From positions 1 through 64,000 of the forward strand of contig NZ_JBEXCV010000006.1 in assembly GCF_040605455.1 (NCBI RefSeq): a stretch of 64,000 bases of DNA, read 5' to 3'. Source of the stretch: Embleya sp040605455. GTDB taxonomy: Bacteria > Actinomycetota > Actinomycetes > Streptomycetales > Streptomycetaceae. The notes under the pieces are model-generated. The model saw nothing but the letters and a program-made list of their open reading frames with translations. It was not told the DNA's origin and ran no database searches. Below are positions 17,471 to 25,675 of this stretch, in pieces (the first letter of the stretch is position 1; every line of letters starts with the position of its first letter). Position numbers and translations under genes: made by a program.

Positions 17471-18406
17471 TCATCGGGGGCTGATGGTCTGCGTCCAGGC
17501 TCGCTGGATCTGCTTGTAGTCGATCACCACGATGCCCTCCTGGCGGAGAGCCTCATGAGCTTGGGGCGACGTCAGGAACTCGTAGTCAGTGCGGCGAACG
17601 AGCCAACCGTCGTCAAGGGCCTGGGAGTCCTGGTCGGCGAGGCTGGGATGGACAGCCCATTCGTTCAGCCCGCTGGGCAGATCGCGCAGCAACTGAAGAT
17701 ACCGGGCCTCTTTCCCTTCGATGTCGAGGGAGAAGCTGTCCAGGAAGTCGTTGTCGATGACCACGAGTCCCTGCTGCCGCACGGCGTTTCGTCCGGGCTC
17801 CAGCCAGACCCGCACCGCGAGACCGTACTCGGCGGCCAGCCCCAGTGTCAGGTCGAGGATGTCGTCGCGTCCCCCGTCGGCCAGGCAGTGGAAGTCCAGG
17901 TGGGTGGGAGTGAGCCCCGCGTCAGCGACGGCATCGATTTGTGCTCGGAACTCCAGCTCGATCTCGTCAAACCGGGCCTGGCCGAGCAGAGCGGCACGTC
18001 CGGCGGGCGTCGGCGCGAACAGACGGCCTTCCTTGTCCAGCAGTGAGGGGATCTGCTCTTTGGCGGTCATCGGCCCCCACCGCAGTTGAGGCATCTCGCA
18101 GACCAGGGTGAGGTGGATCCCAAACGCCATCCCGGGCCGTCGGCGCAGACGTCGCATGGCATCCGGCGCTGCCGGACACAAGGTCATCAGGCTGCAAGAA
18201 CCGGCGATCCCCTGCTCGATCGCTTCGACCACTGCGGCGTTGATCGCTGGATACATCCCGAAGTCATCACAGTTGACGATCAGCAGCCGGGCGTCGGGGG
18301 GATACCCGAGCTCAGCACTCGACTGCTCCGAAGGTGTGACGGCCACCGGGGGCAAGGCATCTCCATCCATCCCCGCAGTCTGAGCCCTGGACAGGGCCCC
18401 AGGCAC
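17471..18406 (-). CDS. YdjC/ChbG-family carbohydrate deacetylase-like protein
   Basis: A 311-aa protein with the ChbG/YdjC pattern: LLIVNCDDFGM supplies the metal-binding Asp residues, FGIHLTLVCE a His, and THLDFHCLADGG a further His. Family members remove acetyl groups from N-acetylated sugars using a divalent metal. GTG 18406 with AGGGA upstream is preferred; an in-frame ATG at 18370 lacks a proper site. No signal peptide, so probably cytoplasmic. It is the rightmost gene of the inserted element and the likeliest cargo gene. Confidence 0.82.
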   Translation of the reverse strand: MPGALSRAQTAGMDGDALPPVAVTPSEQSSAELGYPPDARLLIVNCDDFGMYPAINAAVVEAIEQGIAGSCSLMTLCPAAPDAMRRLRRRPGMAFGIHLTLVCEMPQLRWGPMTAKEQIPSLLDKEGRLFAPTPAGRAALLGQARFDEIELEFRAQIDAVADAGLTPTHLDFHCLADGGRDDILDLTLGLAAEYGLAVRVWLEPGRNAVRQQGLVVIDNDFLDSFSLDIEGKEARYLQLLRDLPSGLNEWAVHPSLADQDSQALDDGWLVRRTDYEFLTSPQAHEALRQEGIVVIDYKQIQRAWTQTISPR

Positions 18407-18499
18407 GGGATTTTCCCTGGCCGCACGAGACTCCTGCCCTGCCCCGCCGCCGTCACGCGCTTGTCACTCTCCTCCCTCACCACTCGATTGACGAGGGGT

Positions 18500-18519
18500 C
18501 GCTGTCTCATGAGACAGCG
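18500..18519. promoter_or_regulatory. Perfect 20-bp palindrome at element right end
   Basis: CGCTGTCTCATGAGACAGCG is a perfect dyad ending 12 bp before the right border of the inserted element. It shares TGTCTCA with the left end. It may be a recombinase binding site or a terminator/operator. Confidence 0.6.
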
Positions 18520-18531
18520 AAACGGTGGAGA

Positions 18532-18539
18532 ACAGCTCT
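18532..18539. repeat. Right copy of 8-bp direct repeat ACAGCTCT
   Basis: Matches 13692-13699 and marks the right border of the 4.8-kb insertion. Confidence 0.75.
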
Positions 18540-18930
18540 GGTACCGGGCGATCTCCGAGCACCTGGTGCCGAACACGCCGTCGATGTACCGCCGGTTGTC
18601 CTCCCGTCTGGCCCGGGCCCGGCGCGAGGGGCGCTTCCCCGACCTGGTCGACACCCTGCGCGAGGTCCACGTCCCGCCGGCCTGGACCGACAACGCGGCG
18701 TTCCTGGAGCAGGCGCCCGACTGGTTCCGGCTGGACCGCAGCCGCGGCCGGGAGGTCGCCGTGTACGTCGCGGCGGGAAAGGACTCCCTGCGGCGGATGT
18801 TCAGTTCCTGGTTGGCCGATCTCGGCGTACCGGTGCTGGTCGTGCGCGGCTTCGGCAGCCAGTCCTACGTCGACGTCGTCCGCGCCAGAGTCGCCCAGGA
18901 CCCGCGGCCGGCCGTGTTGGAGTACATCGT
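18532..18930 (+). pseudogene. Middle part of the split TOPRIM-like gene
   Basis: After the second ACAGCTCT the coding sequence resumes: LWYRAISEHLVPNTPSMYRR LSSRLARARREGRFPDLVDT, then EVAVYVAAGKDSLRRMFSSW, the TOPRIM-like strand in which family members have a Glu or Lys-containing turn, and SQSYVDVVRARV. It breaks off at VLEYI; homologues continue with GDFD. The sequence after 18930 is unrelated and leads to a second recombinase, so this gene was interrupted twice. The frame itself stays open to 18979. Confidence 0.65.
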
Positions 18931-18959
18931 TCTCCCGGGCTTCGCCGAGTGTGGTGTGA

Positions 18960-18974
18960 CGATGCACTGCATCG
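18960..18974. promoter_or_regulatory. Palindrome before the second recombinase
   Basis: CGATGCA-C-TGCATCG is a perfect 7-bp dyad, 30 bp after the TOPRIM-like gene breaks off and 80 bp before the recombinase start. A role as recombinase core or operator site is inferred. Confidence 0.45.
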
Positions 18975-19054
18975 GGTGAGCTGGGGTTCTTCCTCGCATC
19001 TCTGGGGCTGTCGTGATCGTTGCGGCATGTTGCACACGAGATCGGAGGAGACCC

Positions 19055-19795
19055 TTGCGGGCCTTTCCTGTTCAACTCCCGTCCGGTGTCCGCTACTGGA
19101 CCGTGCTGGACGAGGACCTGGTCGTCGTACCAGAGGCGGACGCGTTTCTGCGTCACGTCCGGTTCGGCAAGGACCAGGCCGAGCTGACGACCCGTACGTA
19201 CGCCGGGCACGTCGCGCTGTACCTGCGCTGGTGCACGCGAACGGGCCGCGACTGGCGGGTGGCGGCCGAGGAGTTCGGGCTGTTCGTCGTCTGGCTGAAG
19301 TTCGGCTCGAATCAGGTCACGGGCATTGACCGCCCTTCGGGCGGCGGGCTGGTGTACCCCGGGCCCGGGGCGAAGGCCGCACGCGAACCGGCTCGGATCC
19401 GAAACATCCTCACGGGAGTGCGGCAGTTCCTGCTGCACGGCATGGCGAACGCGACGTTGCAGCAGCGTCTGGTGCCGGTGCGGCTGTTCTACGACTACCT
19501 CATGGAGGAAGGGCTGCAGGAGTCCAATCCCGTCGGCCGCGGACGCTACACGCCGAGTCGCGCCTTCGGCGGGAACCAGCGAGGGCTGGTGCCCCGGTTG
19601 AAGAAGCTGCCGTGGATCCCGAGCGAGCGGCAGTGGCTCGACCTGCTGGACGTCGCGCGCAAGGAGCCCGTACGCAACCGGCTCATGCTCGCCCTCGCCT
19701 ACGACGCGGCCCTGAGGCGCGAGGAGTTGTGCTCGTTGCGGACCGACGACCTCGACCCGGCCCACCGGACCCTGCGCGTTCGGGGATCGGCGTTC
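19055..19795 (+). pseudogene. Second tyrosine recombinase (TnpA-like), 3' truncated
   Basis: TTG 19055 follows GGAGGAG by 4 nt. The protein has an N-terminal strand pair (LPSGVRYWTVLDEDL), a SAM-like domain (LTTRTYAGHVALYLRWCTRT) and the first half of the catalytic domain (LMLALAYDAALRREELCSLR), which includes the first catalytic Arg. The rest is lost shortly after TLRVRG, where IS5-type sequence begins. It resembles Tn554 TnpA-type recombinases but differs from the one at 13.8 kb. Confidence 0.75.
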
Positions 19796-19866
19796 CCGCG
19801 ACCGCAACGTTGTTGCCCATCATCGAAGTTCGACAGGGGAAAGCAGGAGATTCTTGACAATCCTGA

Positions 19867-20561
19867 TTCCACAGAACGCCGTGGCAGACGGTGTTCCACC
19901 GGTTCACCCGCTGGGCCCGCGACGGGACCTGGCACCGGATCCTGACGACGCTGCAGGCCCGGGCGGACGCCGACGGCGACCTGGACTGACTCGTCGGAGT
20001 CGACTCCACGATCGTCCGCGCGCACCAGCACGCCGCGGGCGCCCCGAAAAGGGGGCGCTCGCAGGTGAGCCGGTCGACCATGCCCTCGGCCGGTCACGCG
20101 GCGGGCTGACCACCAAGGTCCACCTGGCCGCCGACGGCCGCTGCCGACCGCTCGCGTTCGTCGTCACCGCCGGACAACACGGCGACGCTCCGCAGTTCAC
20201 GAGCGTCATGGCCGCGATCCGGGTCCCGCGCGCGGTCGGTCGACCGCGTGTCCGGCCTGACGTCGTGCTCGCCGACCGAGCCTATTCCTCCCGCGCGATC
20301 CGCGCCCACCTGCGACGACGCGGCATCCGCGCAGTCATCCCCGAACCCGCCGACCAGCAGGCCAACCGCAACAGGCGCGGCCGGCACGGAGGCCGACCGC
20401 GACGCCTCGACCGCGACGCCTACCGCCTGCGGAACGCCGTCGAACGCTGCATCAACAGGCTCAAACAGTGGCGCGGCGTCGCCATGCGCACCGACAAGCT
20501 CGCCACCAACTACCAGGCCGCACTCCACGTCGCCGCGATCTTCCTTTGGCTCAAGCCATGA
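19867..20561 (+). pseudogene. IS5-family transposase remnant
   Basis: Reads TPWQTVFHRFTRWARDGTWH, then LVGVDSTIVRAHQHAAGA after an in-frame TGA, and in the next frame GEPVDHALGRSRGGLTTKVH, VVLADRAYSSRAIRAHL and AVERCINRLKQWRGVAMRTD. The DDE residues are recognisable. The frame change occurs at a CCCGAAAAGGGG run, the usual slippage site in this IS group, so that shift may be native; the TGA and the missing N-terminus are damage. It cuts off the preceding recombinase. Confidence 0.82.
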
Positions 20562-20671
20562 TTCTTAAGACACGCCCGAGGCCCGAACGCAGGCAACACG
20601 AATACACACCCGATCGTCCCGTCAGCGCGGGCCACCGCCACCAAGCTGACGCGACAAGAGAGGATGGCCCA

Positions 20672-21298
20672 ATGAAATTCAGCATCGACCCCTTGGGCCT
20701 CACCTGGGAGGACGTCGACCCCGCTACGCACCCCTTCGACCCCACTGTGGTTCCGAGCATGGTTCCGGATCCTCGTGCCGGCCGGGAGTCGGCCTGGCAG
20801 CACGACATCTCCCACGCGTTCGTCGACCGGTACGGCATCTGGGCCTGCGGTTGGGCTTCGTTGACGATGCCCCCACCCGATGGCACCGCTCAGCAGAAGT
20901 TTCTCCACGAATACTGGGCCGACGACCCCGAATCGGCCCGACGCATGGCGGCCGATTCGTTGCTCGGTTGGCGTGAGTGGCTGGAAGAACTAGGCGCGTT
21001 CTTCGACGAGTTCAGCCTTCTTCTCAACGACGCCGAAACTCAGGCGCAGCGATGGGAGCAGGCGGTCGTTCGCCTGATAGCCATGGCCGTCGAACGCATC
21101 GCCGAGGACGAGTTCTGGTACTGCTACTGCGAACAGATCCTGTCCTGGTTCCTCACCGCCTCAGGCGTACTTCCCGAGCGCGCCGAGGACCTGCTCTGGA
21201 CAGCCACCAACGGCCGATTCTCCAGCTGGGTCACGGCCTCCGAGAGCACAGCCGCCGAAGTCGCCCGTACCATCGCCACCGAGCTGTCCGGTGCATGA
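20672..21298 (+). CDS. Unknown protein, 5' partner of Fic gene
   Basis: A 208-aa acidic, Trp-rich protein (WACGWASLTMPPPDG, EYWADDPESARRMAADSLLG, WREWLEELGAFFDEF ... WYCYCEQILSWFL). I do not recognise the family. ATG 20672 has AGGA about 9 nt upstream. Its last 8 nt overlap the start of the fic gene, so the two are translationally coupled. It may be an antitoxin, adaptor or target of the Fic enzyme; no canonical inhibitory (S/T)xxxE(G/N) motif was found. Confidence 0.7.
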   Translation: MKFSIDPLGLTWEDVDPATHPFDPTVVPSMVPDPRAGRESAWQHDISHAFVDRYGIWACGWASLTMPPPDGTAQQKFLHEYWADDPESARRMAADSLLGWREWLEELGAFFDEFSLLLNDAETQAQRWEQAVVRLIAMAVERIAEDEFWYCYCEQILSWFLTASGVLPERAEDLLWTATNGRFSSWVTASESTAAEVARTIATELSGA

Positions 21299-21941
21299 CG
21301 ACCTGGCCCTGTGGCGCTGCGTCCGGCAGGAAACCCCCTGGCCGGAGTCGACGGAACCACCTCCCCGAGGCGCAGAAATCCGCGACGGTGTCACCGACTT
21401 CATAGCCACCGTAGTCCGCGACCGCGACCCTGAACGCGCCTCCCGCCTCGGTACGGCCCTGAACCGCTCGCGCACCGACGCCGCACGCGGCGCTCCCCTC
21501 TCCTTCGCACTCATGGAGGCGTGGCAGCGCGACGTACTGGCCCTGCCCACCGTGCCGTTCCGCGACGGCCCGGCTTTCGCAAAGGGTGGCCGGGAGCGTT
21601 ATGCCCTGAACACTGACACCCGCACTGCCTTCGACACGTGCCTCGTCGAGGCGACACAACCCGGAATCGCCCTGTCCGCACGTGCAGTTCGCGCGTACCT
21701 GGATGTGGTCTTCTTCCACCCGTTCCCCGACGGTAACGGCCGAGCCGCCATGCTGGCTCTGGACTTCGTGCTCACCCGCGACCAAGTCCGCATCGACGCA
21801 GTCGGCCCGCTGTTCCAGCTCCCCCGCCAGGCCGGCGACGCGGACGGCGCCCTCGCCTTCGTACGACTCCTCACCGCACTCCTCACTGCCCCCTACCGCC
21901 GCCGCCCCCGCGCCCCCACCCGGCACGCGATCTCGGACTGA
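21291..21941 (+). CDS. Fic-domain protein (putative AMP transferase)
   Basis: A 216-aa protein with the Fic core HPFPDGNGRAAM near residue 143. The canonical motif is HxFx(D/E)GNGRxxR: the catalytic His and the phosphate-binding GNGR are present but the last Arg is Met. Fic enzymes usually transfer AMP from ATP to Ser/Thr/Tyr of a target protein. No inhibitory helix was seen within the protein, so control could come from the coupled upstream gene. Start overlaps that gene by 8 nt. Cytoplasmic by sequence. Confidence 0.85.
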   Translation: MHDDLALWRCVRQETPWPESTEPPPRGAEIRDGVTDFIATVVRDRDPERASRLGTALNRSRTDAARGAPLSFALMEAWQRDVLALPTVPFRDGPAFAKGGRERYALNTDTRTAFDTCLVEATQPGIALSARAVRAYLDVVFFHPFPDGNGRAAMLALDFVLTRDQVRIDAVGPLFQLPRQAGDADGALAFVRLLTALLTAPYRRRPRAPTRHAISD

Positions 21942-22075
21942 CACCACCGCATCAGCCGCCCCATACGCCCGAGCGGCGCTTCACATCTCCGGCTACGCGC
22001 TGGTTTTCGTGATACCGGATCTGCGACGGTCGACAACTCAACTTTCGTGGCGGGGGCGGTCGGGGCCACCGGCCG

Positions 22076-22354
22076 GTGACGTTCCAGGGTCAGGTCGGAC
22101 CGGAGGTGGCGCGCCTGGTCTTCGTCCCTGTCGCGGGCACCAACGACGTCCCCCTCCTGCCCCAAGGTCCCGGCAGCGGCCCCCTCCTGTCCCAACGAGT
22201 ACGCCCTGGCCTGACCGCGCCCATACCGATCGAGGACCGTCGCCTCCCAGGCGCCCGAGGATTCGCCATAGCCGCCACCTACACCAACCACGCCCTGCTC
22301 CTGGCCTACGGACGGGACGGAAGACTAATCGCGGACGGGGGCAAACTCTGGTGA
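22076..22354 (+). CDS. Small unknown protein or gene tail
   Basis: GTG 22076 opens a 92-aa frame (VTFQGQVGPEVARLVFVPVA ... RRLPGARGFAIAATYTNHAL LLAYGRDGRLIADGGKLW). The composition is protein-like and the end looks like a natural C-terminus. There is no good ribosome site, so it may be the tail of a longer gene. No family recognised. Confidence 0.35.
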   Translation: MTFQGQVGPEVARLVFVPVAGTNDVPLLPQGPGSGPLLSQRVRPGLTAPIPIEDRRLPGARGFAIAATYTNHALLLAYGRDGRLIADGGKLW

Positions 22355-22410
22355 ACCCGCGGTCGGGCCCGAAAGCCCGCAACCCGGCGACTCGCTCTGA
22401 GAAGGGTCGT

Positions 22411-22700
22411 TCAGGACCTTGCTGCGGCTCGGCGGAGCAGAAGCATGATGGTGGCGAGGTGGGCCGCGCTCTCGGAGCTGCCAAGGCGGTAACCGTAGTC
22501 CTTGCACAACCGCCGAGGGCGTCCCAGCCGGGCGAAGCTTCTCTCGACCACCGATCGGCGACGGACCATGGCGAACAGCGGCCCGTTGGCGGAGCACCGG
22601 CGCCGCGATGTCCTGGGTCCAGCCCGAGGACTTTGCGGCGTGCTTTTCGACGAAGGCATCGACACCGACAGCGGTGGCGAGCGGGAATCTCACGACGCCG
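22411..22700 (-). pseudogene. DDE transposase C-terminal remnant (IS4/IS5 type)
   Basis: One frame gives VVERSFARLGRPRRLCKDYG then AAHLATIMLLLRRAAA, the end of IS5/IS4-type transposases (WVVERTFAWL..RRL.KDYE). The preceding part (VDAFVEKHAAKSSGWTQDI) is in another frame. Truncated at the 5' end and shifted at least once. Confidence 0.7.
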
Positions 22701-23298
22701 GATGAACAGGGGAGCGGATTCCCTGTCGCTTCCTGTGCCGGTACCCCGCATGATCTCCCCGGCAGACAAGCCGAGTTCATCCGTCGAGGGAGTCACGTCC
22801 TGAACCGCGCGCGACGCATCGGCCGTATCGGTGCCGATGCCGTGACGCACGCGTCGTGGCCGTTGTCGTCGCGACAAGCGCGGTCCTGGTGACCGCCGCG
22901 TGCACGCAGGCCCACGACCGCCACCCCCGCGCGGAAGCAGCACTGGAGACCGGGACGCGGTGGTGAACGGTGACGGGCTCGATCGGCGGAACCGCGGCCG
23001 CGGGCCGTGCTCCCGGACGCCACAGGCCGTGTGGCGCGGCAACGCCTGGCCCGCATTACATAACCACCTCACGTGCCGAGGCCACGCCAGGCGTGCGTCC
23101 CTCGCCTTCATCCCGTGACGGTGCCCGTCGCGGCCCGCGGTCGTTCACGGCCCTTCCGTTGGCTGTTCGGCTCGGATTCCTCCGGCTCCTCCGCCATCCC
23201 CGCCGGCGGCACCACTCGCCCAACTCGGGGTTGTCGTACGCCAATCGGGGTTGACGGTGCGGTTGGAGCCGGTGTAAACCTTCCTTGCCATTGGATGA
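22701..23298. other. Spacer with possible lipoprotein remnant
   Basis: No intact gene. Around 22850-22920 one plus frame reads VVAVVVATSAVLVTAACTQA, a hydrophobic run ending in a lipobox-like VTAAC, with no clear start and a stop about 20 residues later. This may be the broken start of a lipoprotein gene. Confidence 0.35.
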
Positions 23299-23327
23299 CC
23301 CGCCGTTCCTTCGAACGAGCGGGTTTT
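23299..23327 (+). terminator. Weak hairpin plus T-run before the LAETG gene
   Basis: CCCGC (23299-23303) and GCGGG (23319-23323) flank a 15-nt loop and are followed by TTTT. It lies 31 bp before the LAETG protein start and may terminate upstream transcription or fold in the leader. Confidence 0.4.
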
Positions 23328-23357
23328 CCGTTTTCTCGCAGGGTGGGGAAATACTGC

Positions 23358-24377
23358 ATGTCACGTTTTCACGTGAAGAAGATTGCCGCGTTGGGGATCG
23401 CGAGCGGAGCAGTCCTGGCCGGTTCGATGGGCCTGCCCGGTACGGCTTCCGCAGCGGGTGGGATCACGATCACGCCGTCCACGGCCACGGTCGTGCCGGG
23501 GGGTGCGAACCTCAAGCTCACCATCACGGCGACGATGCCGTTCGACGTGAGTTTCAAGGGAACCGGCAGCAGGTCTTTCGGCTGGTCGGTGCCTCACGAC
23601 GTCTGCAAGTGGGACGAGGTCGTATCCTCCCGGCTGACCTGTACTCCCGGTGCGGACGGCAAGGTTGTCTTCCCGGTGGGTACCGAGGAGGGCAAGGAAG
23701 GCGAGAAGGTCACATTCACTGCCAAGGCCGTCAAGGGCGATGCCAAGGCGACTGCCGAGTTGACCTACGGAAAGCCGGTCAACGAGTCCGACCTCCAGAT
23801 CCACAACCCCGCGTCGTTCTCGTACCTCAACCCGGGCGGCGAACTGGGCAAGGATTTCGCCATCGAATTCTGGGACAGCCACAACAAGAAGGCCGATGCC
23901 ACGATCACCGTGACCGCGGTCAAGGGGTTCAAGTTCTCCAAGGCGCCCGAGGGTTGCCGCCTGGACGGCGCGGGGTTGGTGGTCACCTGCGCCAGGACCG
24001 GCGTCGAGGGCGGTATGCCGAGTTGGTTGACCGGCTTCAAGGGCACGATTTCCGGCAACGAGCAGATCCTCGAAAGCCGGATCACCGGCCCGCTGCCCGA
24101 CAACGCTCCGGAGAACAACGTCGACCGCACGGTGTACTCGAACCGTGTCGACCCGACCGGGCCGAGCACCAAGCCCACCGAGGTGAAGCCGACCGGCAAG
24201 CCCACGACGGCCAAGCCCGACGTGAGCACGCCGACGAAGCGCCCCGAACTGGCCGAGACCGGCGCAGACGACAACGACAACACCATGGTGATCGGCGGGG
24301 CGGCCGCCGCCCTCGTGGTGGTCGGCGCCGGGGGGCTCCTCCTGGCCCGCAAGCGCCGCGGGACGCACCAGGCATAA
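23358..24377 (+). CDS. Sortase-anchored surface protein (LAETG)
   Basis: A 339-aa exported protein. Signal peptide MSRFHVKKIAALGIASGAVL ... GTASAA; two beta-rich domains (about 35-140 and 145-260) with four Cys that could pair; then a Pro/Thr/Lys stalk (TKPTEVKPTGKPTTAKPDVS) and the sorting signal LAETG at the end, a hydrophobic helix and RKRRG tail. LAxTG is the signal read by class E sortases in Streptomyces, so it should be cell-wall linked. GGTGGGG lies upstream of ATG 23358. No sortase gene is in the window. Function unknown; a structural or adhesion role is possible. Confidence 0.88.
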   Translation: MSRFHVKKIAALGIASGAVLAGSMGLPGTASAAGGITITPSTATVVPGGANLKLTITATMPFDVSFKGTGSRSFGWSVPHDVCKWDEVVSSRLTCTPGADGKVVFPVGTEEGKEGEKVTFTAKAVKGDAKATAELTYGKPVNESDLQIHNPASFSYLNPGGELGKDFAIEFWDSHNKKADATITVTAVKGFKFSKAPEGCRLDGAGLVVTCARTGVEGGMPSWLTGFKGTISGNEQILESRITGPLPDNAPENNVDRTVYSNRVDPTGPSTKPTEVKPTGKPTTAKPDVSTPTKRPELAETGADDNDNTMVIGGAAAALVVVGAGGLLLARKRRGTHQA

Positions 24378-24396
24378 CCGCGACACGTCGTGACAC

Positions 24397-24430
24397 GAAC
24401 CGCCGTCGGGCCCCGGCCCGGCGGCGGTTC
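24397..24430 (+). terminator. Terminator of the LAETG gene
   Basis: GAACCGCCG (24397-24405) pairs with CGGCGGTTC (24422-24430) 20 bp after the stop; GC-rich inner bases can extend the stem. Confidence 0.8.
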
Positions 24431-24885
24431 CGTGCGCTGCCGCGCTGCCGACCGGCGCTGGTGTGTGGGTGCGCGCGAGAAGATCGTGTGCGACGTGTGT
24501 GAGTGGGTCAGTCACGGCCGGCGTCGCGAAGGTGTGCCGCGGCGCTGCGGGCGAGTCGGTCCGAGGTGACTGCTGCCACGAGGGCGGACGACGAGCAGGG
24601 CTCCGCGGCGTTCACCGTCGTCTCACCGGACACCGAGGGGGCGACCGAGGCCCTGCGGCGCGCCGCCGCGGTGTTCGGACGTCGGGGCGGACCTGGGGGC
24701 CGCCGGCGTGCTCGGGGCGGTGTCGAATCGAATCGCCGTCACACACGACTGCACTGCGGCGAGAGTCTCATCCACCAACTGCTCAACCGAACTCTCCGGT
24801 GCCCGCCAAACAGCGTGGACGTTGCGCCCCGAAGCTTCGCAAGGAACGGCCGGCACGGCCAGTGGTGATCAACGCCCCGTCGTCG
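24431..24885. other. Spacer without recognised gene
   Basis: Short frames exist on both strands. One on the minus strand (24623-24856, WRAPESSVEQLVDETLAAVQ) is protein-like, but no family or ribosome site supports it. Confidence 0.35.
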
Positions 24886-25341
24886 TCAGGAGGCGTCGGT
24901 CGTGGAGTCGGTGCTCCAGACCCGTCGCAGGTGGTCACCGAGCGCGCGGGCGAGGGCCATGGTCCCTCCGCCGTGGAGCACGGGGTAGCTGGTGCCGCCG
25001 TAGCCGTTCTCAACGCCGTCCTGGGTGTTGAACACGACTTCGGCACCGGTGGGAAGCAGGCCGAGGAACCAGGTGGTGAGGACCTCGGCGGCGGCGGGGG
25101 CGGTGCACATCTCGAGGGTGAGGGATTCGCGGTCGGGTGCGTAGGCGCCGCTGAACATCCAGTCTCCGATGGGGAAGGCGAACTCGAGCCTGTCGCGTCC
25201 GGCGATCGTCCGCTCGGTTGTGCACACGGCGTCGGGGTTTCGGGCGAGGTTGCCGGTGATGTCCTCAGCGGTCAGTCCCCAGGGGTGACCGTCGGGTGGG
25301 GCGAAGAACCAGTGGGTGGCGTAGGTGGCGGGGTCGGTCAT
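24886..25341 (-). CDS. Candidate immunity protein for the nuclease toxin tail
   Basis: A 151-aa soluble protein (MTDPATYATHWFFAPPDGHP ... AAEVLTTWFLGLLPTGAEVV) with no recognised family. It starts 25 bp after the stop of the toxin fragment on the same strand, the standard toxin-immunity order. The immunity role is inferred from position only. Confidence 0.55.
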   Translation of the reverse strand: MTDPATYATHWFFAPPDGHPWGLTAEDITGNLARNPDAVCTTERTIAGRDRLEFAFPIGDWMFSGAYAPDRESLTLEMCTAPAAAEVLTTWFLGLLPTGAEVVFNTQDGVENGYGGTSYPVLHGGGTMALARALGDHLRRVWSTDSTTDAS

Positions 25342-25366
25342 CGATCCTCCGGGTGGTGCGATGTGG

Positions 25367-25675
25367 TCAGGGGGTGAGGACGACGCGTCCGGGTGTGTGG
25401 TGGGTGGCCATGAGGATCTGCCAGTAGGCCACGCTCGGCGCGTGGTTGGTGTGCAGCTCGACGTTGCGTATCCGGCCCTTTGCTTCGGTGACGGCGTCGT
25501 TGTATCGGCGTATCTCGGAGTCGTCCTGTTCGAAGATGTTCTTGTCCCAGATCATGGGTTCGTTGATCTGTGAGTCGGCGAGTCTGACCTCGGTACGGCA
25601 GGTCGATTTCGTGTTGCGTACGTTCTTGGCCTCGACGATCGCGCCGTCCTCCGGGCGCAGTCCGTCCGCTCGTCG
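25367..25675 (-). pseudogene. C-terminal tail of a polymorphic toxin (restriction-endonuclease fold)
   Basis: Reads DGLRPEDGAIVEAKNVRNTK, then SEIRRYNDAVTEAKGRIRNV and APSVAYWQILMATHHTPGRV to a stop. The D...(V)EAK core and the YW..LM....GRV.. end match the restriction endonuclease fold toxin-2 type of polymorphic toxins. No start codon or delivery domain precedes it: near 25675 the sequence passes into an unrelated plus-strand gene. This is an orphan toxin tip that kept its partner gene. Confidence 0.6.

Larger units (their letters stand above)
13700..18531. mobile_element. 4.8-kb inserted element splitting the TOPRIM-like gene
   Basis: The interval is bounded by the 8-bp repeat and by the two halves of one gene. 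TGTCTCA occurs near both ends in inverted orientation (13719-13725, and as TGAGACA in 18510-18516), 15-20 bp from the borders. Contents: a tyrosine recombinase without its catalytic C-terminus, a MerR regulator, IS21 istB and part of istA, the tail of a Tn554-type tnpC, and a YdjC/ChbG deacetylase. The recombinase and tnpC pieces suggest a Tn554-like element later scrambled by IS21. Confidence 0.65.

Noticed and set aside
18532..18979. Short TOPRIM-like ORF as an intact gene
   Set aside because: It lacks the N-terminus found at 13538 and the GDFD-containing C-terminal part expected of the family, so it is a fragment.
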